Origin: Rhodoligotrophos appendicifer | Lineage (GTDB): Bacteria; Pseudomonadota; Alphaproteobacteria; Rhizobiales; Im1 | Reading direction: 5' to 3' | DNA: 64,000 nucleotides | Assembly (NCBI RefSeq): GCF_007474605.1 | Contig: NZ_VHKL01000001.1 | Coordinates: 62,001 to 126,000, forward strand | Shown here: one piece after another, positions 58,559-64,000 of the stretch | Position numbering within the stretch: position 1 is the first letter of the stretch | How the letters are laid out: each line of letters begins with the position of its first letter | The notes under the pieces: generated by a model | Databases searched by the model: none | What the model was told of the DNA's origin: nothing | The model's input: the letters and a program-made list of their open reading frames with translations, nothing else | Translations under genes and position numbers: made by a program

Positions 58559-58972
58559 CTAATTCTTGTCGTCGCCTTCATCATCCTCGTCTTTGTCCAG
58601 ATCCCGCGCGACTTCCGGCCGATGCAGGATCTCATCCACCTTCGCGGCGTAATCGAGTGATGTGTCTCGCCTGAAATGCAGATCCGGCATGAACTTTAAG
58701 TCCACCCGCCGACCCACTTCCGAGCGGAGCCGCTTGCGGCTGCGTTCGAGTGCGGGCATGACCTTGTCGGCCTTGTGCGTCCCGAACGGGACCACGAATG
58801 CCGTCGCATGTTTCAGGTCGGGGGTCATCGACACCTCCAGCACCGTCACGGCGCCATCGAGCGTCGGATCATCGACCTCGCCGCGCGCGAAGATGTCCGC
58901 GAGGGCATGACGGATGAGCTCTCCCACCCGCAGCTGCCTTTGGCCGGGCGTTCCCTTCCGATGTGTGATCAT
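58559..58972 (-). CDS. rbfA: ribosome-binding factor A
   Basis: A 137-residue KH-type assembly factor that helps mature 16S rRNA at low temperature. RQLRVGELIRHALADIFARGEVDD at the start and VGRRVDLKFMPDLHFRRDTSLDYAAKVDEIL near the end are the family motifs. The C terminus is a run of Asp/Glu/Lys. A 165-base gap separates it from truB. Confidence 0.95.
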   Translation of the reverse strand: MITHRKGTPGQRQLRVGELIRHALADIFARGEVDDPTLDGAVTVLEVSMTPDLKHATAFVVPFGTHKADKVMPALERSRKRLRSEVGRRVDLKFMPDLHFRRDTSLDYAAKVDEILHRPEVARDLDKDEDDEGDDKN

Positions 58973-59004
58973 GATGGTGGTTCCAGATCATTTTCGAGCG
59001 AACC

Positions 59005-59042
59005 GGTCCCGGAGCGCGTCATGTACGAGATGCTCCGGGACC
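59005..59042. repeat. perfect 11-bp inverted repeat between infB and rbfA
   Basis: GGTCCCGGAGC (59005-59015) and GCTCCGGGACC (59032-59042) pair perfectly over a 16-base loop. There is no T-run on either side. The neighbouring sequence (ATTTTCGAGCGAACCGG at about 58990) resembles an intergenic palindrome that I remember as frequent in rhizobia. Confidence 0.75.
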
Positions 59043-59080
59043 AAACCGCTTGATCGGACAATATCCGCCGGGGAAAACCC

Positions 59081-61729
59081 CTAGGCGAGACTGCGCGCGA
59101 TCTCCTCGACGCGATAGCACTCGATGACGTCGCCCGGACGCATGTCCTGGTAGCCCTCGAAGGCCATGCCGCATTCTTGGCCGGACACCACCTCGCGCAC
59201 TTCGTCCTTGAACCGCTTCAGGGTCGAAAGTGTACCTTCGTGGATGACCACGTTGTTCCGGATGAGTCGCACCTTCGCGCCGCGCTGGACGACGCCGTCG
59301 GTGACCCGGCAACCGGCGATCTTTCCCACCTTGGAAATGTTGAAGATCTCGAGGATCTCCGCATTTCCCAGGAACTCCTCGCGAAGCTCCGGTGCGAGCA
59401 GTCCCGACATGGCGCTCTTCACATCGTCCACGAGATCGTAGATGACGTTGTAGTAGCGGATCTCGATGCCTGCCTGCTCGGCGGCTTGCCGCGCTTGCGC
59501 ATTGGCACGCACGTTGAAGCCGAGCACGACCGCCCCGGACGCGGAGGCCAGCGTGATGTCGGACTCGGTGATGCCACCGACCCCATACAGCAGCACACGG
59601 GCCGTGACCTCGTCGGTTCCCAGCTTGTCGAGTGCCTGGACGATCGCTTCGGTAGAACCCTGGACGTCGCCTTTGATGAGCACCGGCACTTCCTTGCGGG
59701 CGCCTTCGCGCAGCTGGCTCATCATCTGCTCGAGCGATGCTCTTGCAGTCGGTGCGGCACCCTTGAGCTCGCGACGCTTGCGCTCGCGATACTCGGTGAT
59801 CTCCCGGGCGCGGCTCTCCGAATCGACGACGACGAACTGGTCGCCCGCTTCCGGAGTCGACCCGATGCCGAGAACCTCGACGGGGACGGACGGTCCGGCT
59901 GCAGTGATGTTCTGGCCGCGATCATTGATCAGGGCACGCACGCGCCCCCAGGCCGAACCAGCGACGAAGATGTCGCCGACATGCAGGGTGCCACGCTGAA
60001 TCAGCACTGTGGCGACCGGTCCACGGCCCTTGTCGAGTTGTGCCTCGACGACGACGCCGTCTGCGGCGCGGTCGACATTGGCGCGGAGCTCGAGCACTTC
60101 GGCCTGCAGGATGATCGTTTCCAGCAACTTGTCGAGATTGGTGCCTTTGATGGCCGACACTTCGACTTCGAGCGTGTCACCGCCCATGCTTTCGACCACC
60201 ACCTCGTGACGCAGCAGGTCGGTCCGGACCCGGTTGGGATCTGCGTCCGGTTTGTCGATCTTGTTGATCGCGACGATCATCGGCACACCGGCCGCCTTGG
60301 CGTGGTTGATGGCCTCGATCGTCTGGGGCATCACGCCGTCGTCGGCCGCCACCACCAGCACGACGATATCCGTCGCTTTGGCGCCGCGAGCACGCATGGC
60401 GGTGAAGGCCGCATGGCCCGGCGTGTCGATGAAGGTCACCGAACCCGACGGTGTCTCCACCTGATAGGCGCCGATATGCTGGGTGATGCCACCGGCTTCG
60501 CCCGCGGCCACCTTCTCGTGACGGATCGCATCCAGCAGAGACGTCTTGCCATGGTCGACATGGCCCATGACCGTCACGACGGGTGCGCGTGGAGTGGTGT
60601 TCTCAGCGGTATCGTCGATACCCATTAATCCTTCTTCGACATCGGATTCCGACACCCGCTTGACCCGGTGACCCATCTCTTCCGCGATGAGCTGTGCCGA
60701 ATCGGTGTCGATGATGTCGTTGATCTTGAACATCTGCCCCTGACGCATCAGGAGCTTGATCACGTCCACGGCCCGCTCCGACATGCGGTTGGCGAGTTCC
60801 TGGATGGTGATGGCCTCCGGAATGACCACGTCGCGAACGATCTTCTCGCTCGACTGTTGGAACAGTCCGGTCTGCTTCTTTTGCCGCTCTTGCCGGCGAC
60901 GCATCGCGGCGAGAGAGCGTTCGCGGCCCTCTTCTCCGGTAAGCGCGTTGCCGATTGTGAGCCGTCCACGCCGGCGCTCGGCGTCGGTTTTCGCACGGAC
61001 CGGTGCCTTGACCTCGCGCTTGACCTTCGACCGGCCCCGCGCTTCCTCATCCTCGTCGATGTCGACGACTTTGGGGGCAGCCACGGGAGCGGCGACAGGC
61101 GCGGCCACAGGAGCTTTCACCGGTGCCGGCTCGGGCTCCGCCTTGACCGGCTCGCTTCTCTCGGCTGCCGGCTTCAGGGCCTCTTCCGCAGCGCGCAGCG
61201 CCTCGGCTTCCGCAAGGCGTTTTTCTTCCGCCTCACGTTCACGGCGCGCGATCTCGTCGATCTCGGCTTGTCGGCGTGCCTGTTCCTCTGCCCGTGCCCG
61301 ATCCTCCGCGTCTCGGACGCGGGCATCGGCCAGAGCCTGGGTGCGGGCGTCCCGTTCCTCTTCGGTGAGCGTCCGCAGAACGATTCCGGGACGGTTATCT
61401 CGCGAGGGGGTCTGGGGGGGCCGACGGGTGGTTTCGGGCTGAGCGGCAGGTGCAGGCCGTGCCTGGGGAGCCGCTGGCGTGACTTCGACGGGAGCCGGGA
61501 CGGGCTTGGGCTGTGGCGCCGGCGCTTCCGCCGTGACGGGCTGCTCCGGCCGGCCGCCGGGCGTGCCGGGCCCTACGATGCGCTTGCGTTTCTTCTCCAC
61601 GACCACCTGCTTGGTGCGGCCATGGGAGAAGTTCTGCTTCACGCGTCCCTGCTCGACAGTGTTGCGGCGCAGACTCAAAGTCCGGCCGCCAGCCATCGAA
61701 TTATTGTCAGTGTCTTTTGTATCCGTCAT
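59081..61729 (-). CDS. infB: translation initiation factor IF-2
   Basis: An 882-residue GTPase that brings initiator tRNA to the ribosome. The N-terminal third is a charged, Ala/Arg/Glu-rich region likely disordered or coiled-coil. The G domain has GHVDHGKTS (G1), DTPGHAAF (G3) and NKID (G4); domains II-IV follow, ending in [13 protein letters not shown] four-base overlap (ATGA) couples it to the ylxR-like gene upstream. Confidence 0.96.
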   Translation of the reverse strand: MTDTKDTDNNSMAGGRTLSLRRNTVEQGRVKQNFSHGRTKQVVVEKKRKRIVGPGTPGGRPEQPVTAEAPAPQPKPVPAPVEVTPAAPQARPAPAAQPETTRRPPQTPSRDNRPGIVLRTLTEEERDARTQALADARVRDAEDRARAEEQARRQAEIDEIARREREAEEKRLAEAEALRAAEEALKPAAERSEPVKAEPEPAPVKAPVAAPVAAPVAAPKVVDIDEDEEARGRSKVKREVKAPVRAKTDAERRRGRLTIGNALTGEEGRERSLAAMRRRQERQKKQTGLFQQSSEKIVRDVVIPEAITIQELANRMSERAVDVIKLLMRQGQMFKINDIIDTDSAQLIAEEMGHRVKRVSESDVEEGLMGIDDTAENTTPRAPVVTVMGHVDHGKTSLLDAIRHEKVAAGEAGGITQHIGAYQVETPSGSVTFIDTPGHAAFTAMRARGAKATDIVVLVVAADDGVMPQTIEAINHAKAAGVPMIVAINKIDKPDADPNRVRTDLLRHEVVVESMGGDTLEVEVSAIKGTNLDKLLETIILQAEVLELRANVDRAADGVVVEAQLDKGRGPVATVLIQRGTLHVGDIFVAGSAWGRVRALINDRGQNITAAGPSVPVEVLGIGSTPEAGDQFVVVDSESRAREITEYRERKRRELKGAAPTARASLEQMMSQLREGARKEVPVLIKGDVQGSTEAIVQALDKLGTDEVTARVLLYGVGGITESDITLASASGAVVLGFNVRANAQARQAAEQAGIEIRYYNVIYDLVDDVKSAMSGLLAPELREEFLGNAEILEIFNISKVGKIAGCRVTDGVVQRGAKVRLIRNNVVIHEGTLSTLKRFKDEVREVVSGQECGMAFEGYQDMRPGDVIECYRVEEIARSLA

Positions 61730-62361
61730 TCCTCAACGGTCCTGCAGCGCCACCTATCCGCCGTGGCAGAAACATAATGTCCGTACCTGTGCGCTGCCTT
61801 CAGGAACGCCTTTGTCAGTCTATCTTGGCCGAGCGCAGCATGTATCACATTTGCCCTGCCCAATGCCAAACTCAATTGCTCTCCGGTGAAGACTTCTACG
61901 GTCTCCACCTCCTTTTGACCCGATGCCGCGAGTTTGTCGGCAAGCTTGCGCCGACCATCCGCCGCCCCGTCTCGCGCTTCGACCAGAATCGCCACGCGTC
62001 GACGCGTGATCTGCTCGGCGACTTTCTCGAAGCCGGTCGTCACCAGACCGGCTCGATTGGCGAAACCCAGTAGTCCGAGCGCACGATCCGCCAACAATAC
62101 TCCAACAAGGTCGGCGAGATCGTCAACAGCCCTTGCGGCCTGTTTGAACCCCCGTGCGAATAAACGCTTGCTGACCGCATCTGCGACCAGCGCCCGTTCC
62201 GCCGTCACCCATACCCCCCGACCTGGCAGCTCTCGCTTCAGGTCCGGAACCACCTGACCGTCCGGTGCGAGCACGAACCTCACCATGGCGTCTGGAGGCA
62301 ATGTCGCCCGGGTCACGATGCATGTGCGTATGGGCTCCGCCGTCTCTCGCGACTTGACCAT
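61726..62361 (-). CDS. YlxR/RnpM-type RNA-binding protein fused to an L7Ae-like domain
   Basis: A 211-residue protein of two parts. Residues 1-95 are a YlxR (DUF448) domain: [27 protein letters not shown] and a basic segment [11 protein letters not shown]. The second half ([18 protein letters not shown]) resembles the YlxQ/L7Ae-type domain. In Bacillus these are separate genes (ylxR, ylxQ) between nusA and infB; here they are joined, which is usual for rhizobia as far as I recall. YlxR binds RNase P RNA. Position nusA-ylxR-infB is standard. Confidence 0.85.
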   Translation of the reverse strand: MVKSRETAEPIRTCIVTRATLPPDAMVRFVLAPDGQVVPDLKRELPGRGVWVTAERALVADAVSKRLFARGFKQAARAVDDLADLVGVLLADRALGLLGFANRAGLVTTGFEKVAEQITRRRVAILVEARDGAADGRRKLADKLAASGQKEVETVEVFTGEQLSLALGRANVIHAALGQDRLTKAFLKAAHRYGHYVSATADRWRCRTVEE

Positions 62362-62382
62362 CGCAACCTGCCTCAGCCGGCC

Positions 62383-64000
62383 TTAGGCTTTCGCCTCCTC
62401 CGCCGCGTCGCCGTCGGCCCCGTCAACCGGTTCCTCGACTTCCGCGTCCGGCTCGGCCTCTTCGGCCGTGATCCAGCCGACCTTCACGCGCGCCGCCATG
62501 ATCATGGCTTCGGCCTCTGGTCCGCTGACCTCGATCCCCTTGAAATAGCCGTCATGCTTGACGGTCTCGCCCTTCTGCCGCTCGGTCCAACCCACGAGGT
62601 CGTCCGTAGCGCAGCCGGCGAGATCCTCGACCGTCTTGACCTCGTTCTCGCCCAGCGCGACCATCATCGCGGGCGTCATACCCTCGATCTCGGCGAGCTC
62701 GTCGGAAACGCCGAGTTCCACCCGCCGCTGATTCTGCTCCGCCGAAAGCTTGTCGAGATGCTCCCGCGCCCGCATTTGCAGCTCTTCCGCGGTCCCCTCG
62801 TCGAAACCTTCGATTTCGGCGATGTCCTCTACCGCCACGTAAGCAACCTCCTCGATGGAGTCAAACCCCTCCGAGGCCAGGAGCTGGGCGATCATCTCGT
62901 CCACGTCCAGGGCTTCCATGAAGATCTGGGTGCGTTCGGCGAATTCCTTCTGCCGCCGCTCCGATTCCTCGGCCTCGGTCATGATGTCGATGTCCCAGCC
63001 GGTCAGCTGGGAGGCCAGGCGCACGTTCTGGCCGCGTCGTCCGATGGCCAGCGACAGCTGGTCGTCCGGCACCACCACTTCGATCCGCTCCGCCTCTTCG
63101 TCGAGCACGACCTTCGTCACTTCTGCCGGGGCCAGCCCGTTGACGATGAAGGTTGCCGCATCCGGCGACCACGGAATGATGTCGATCTTCTCGCCTTGCA
63201 GCTCGTTCACCACCGCCTGGACGCGGCTTCCGCGCATGCCGACGCAGGCGCCCACGGGATCGATGGATGAATCCTTCGACCGCACCGCGATCTTCGCGCG
63301 GCTGCCGGGGTCGCGCGCCACTGAGACGATCTCGACGATGCCGTCATAGACCTCAGGCACTTCTTGCGCGAAGAGCTTCGCCATGAAGTCGGGATGCGTC
63401 CGCGACAGAAAGATCTGAGGCCCCCGCTGTTCGCGGCGGACGTCATAGATATAGGCTCGGATCCGGTCGCCATTGCGCACCGTTTCGCGCGGCAGCGTCT
63501 CGTCCCGCCGCAGGATCGCCTCGCCGCGTCCGAGATCGACGATGACATTGCCGTATTCGACGCGCTTCACCACCCCATGGATGATGTCGCCGACACGGTC
63601 CTTGTATTCGTTATACTGCTTCTCCCGCTCGGCCTCGCGCACCTTCTGCACGATCACCTGCTTGGCGTTCTGCGCAGCGATTCGACCGAAATCGATGGGC
63701 GGCAGCGCCTCCGCGATGAAGTCGCCGACCCGGGCTGCGGGGTTTTTGCGGCTCGCCTCCGCAAGGCTGATCTGCGTGTGTTCGTTCTCGACGCTTTCGA
63801 CGACTTCGAGCAGCCGCTGCAACCGCATTTCGCCGCTCTTCGGGTCGATCTCGGCACGAATGTCGTTTTCGCTGCCATAGCGAGACCGCGCTGCCCGCTG
63901 GATCGCATCCTCCATCGCCTGCAGCACGACGCTCTTGTCGATCGACTTTTCGCGCGCAACCGCATCCGCGATCTGGAGCAGCTCCAGCCTGTTTGCGCTA
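62383..64000 (-). CDS. nusA: transcription termination/antitermination factor NusA (5' end cut by window edge)
   Basis: The frame is open to the right edge and reads [19 protein letters not shown] there, which is the usual beginning of NusA, so only the first few codons are missing. About 538 residues remain: the RNA-polymerase-binding domain, S1 ([21 protein letters not shown]), two KH domains ([35 protein letters not shown]) and C-terminal acidic repeats with helix-hairpin-helix segments. It modulates pausing, termination and rRNA antitermination. Confidence 0.95.
   Translation of the reverse strand, partial: SANRLELLQIADAVAREKSIDKSVVLQAMEDAIQRAARSRYGSENDIRAEIDPKSGEMRLQRLLEVVESVENEHTQISLAEASRKNPAARVGDFIAEALPPIDFGRIAAQNAKQVIVQKVREAEREKQYNEYKDRVGDIIHGVVKRVEYGNVIVDLGRGEAILRRDETLPRETVRNGDRIRAYIYDVRREQRGPQIFLSRTHPDFMAKLFAQEVPEVYDGIVEIVSVARDPGSRAKIAVRSKDSSIDPVGACVGMRGSRVQAVVNELQGEKIDIIPWSPDAATFIVNGLAPAEVTKVVLDEEAERIEVVVPDDQLSLAIGRRGQNVRLASQLTGWDIDIMTEAEESERRQKEFAERTQIFMEALDVDEMIAQLLASEGFDSIEEVAYVAVEDIAEIEGFDEGTAEELQMRAREHLDKLSAEQNQRRVELGVSDELAEIEGMTPAMMVALGENEVKTVEDLAGCATDDLVGWTERQKGETVKHDGYFKGIEVSGPEAEAMIMAARVKVGWITAEEAEPDAEVEEPVDGADGDAAEEAKA

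Overview
The window comes from the chromosome of a GC-rich alphaproteobacterium, most likely of the order Hyphomicrobiales (Rhizobiales). Support: an intact dnaA-dnaN-recF-gyrB run; the neighbourhood dnaA / rpsT / enoyl-CoA hydratase / mutM / ubiE-ubiB-coaBC; an Irr-type Fur regulator divergent from fabA-fabB-fabI; an argB / HAD nucleotidase / dapD / dapE / truA group; mmcB; and many alphaproteobacterial REP-like palindromes between genes. I see no plasmid, phage, insertion sequence, CRISPR array, tRNA or rRNA.

Layout. 1-5.4 kb: mixed singletons (edge-cut Tat-exported protein, single-domain response regulator, AceE-like thiamine-diphosphate enzyme, an AT-rich Asn/Lys/Tyr/His-rich secreted protein, a stand-alone flavin reductase). 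5.5-11.6 kb (+): five-gene peptide-type ABC importer followed by a glutathione transferase. 11.8-22.8 kb (-): polyamine-type ABC importer, SDR dehydrogenase, isochorismatase-fold hydrolase, B12-type diol dehydratase (large and medium subunits fused, small subunit separate), a CrcB fluoride channel and an agmatinase-family ureohydrolase. I read most of this block as an uncharacterised uptake-and-catabolism locus, the most interesting part of the window. 23-24.7 kb: ABC-2 exporter. 24.8-32 kb: argB, nucleotidase, RTX protein, dapD-dapE, membrane protein, truA, mmcB. 32-34.3 kb: class A PBP. 34.5-42.4 kb (-): gyrB, recF, dnaN, dnaA, an AT-richer gap that is a candidate origin region, and rpsT. 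42.5-49.3 kb: crotonase and mutM (-), then ubiE-ubiB-coaBC-dut-moeB/thiF-like (+), the last three with 4-base overlaps. 49.4-54.6 kb: hydroxyacid dehydrogenase, SH3 protein, irr, fabA-fabB-fabI. 54.8-64 kb (-): nusA-ylxR-infB-rbfA-truB-rpsO-pnp, with nusA cut by the right edge and a terminator after pnp.

How the genes work together. The housekeeping segments cover replication initiation, DNA repair, ubiquinone and CoA synthesis, anaerobic-type unsaturated fatty acid synthesis, lysine/peptidoglycan precursor synthesis, and translation initiation plus RNA turnover. The accessory segments are importers and catabolic enzymes. REP-like elements sit in most convergent gaps and also inside the polyamine-type transporter cluster, where they separate genes that would otherwise form one tight operon. 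All family assignments come from reading motifs by eye and from memory of the families; no search was run.
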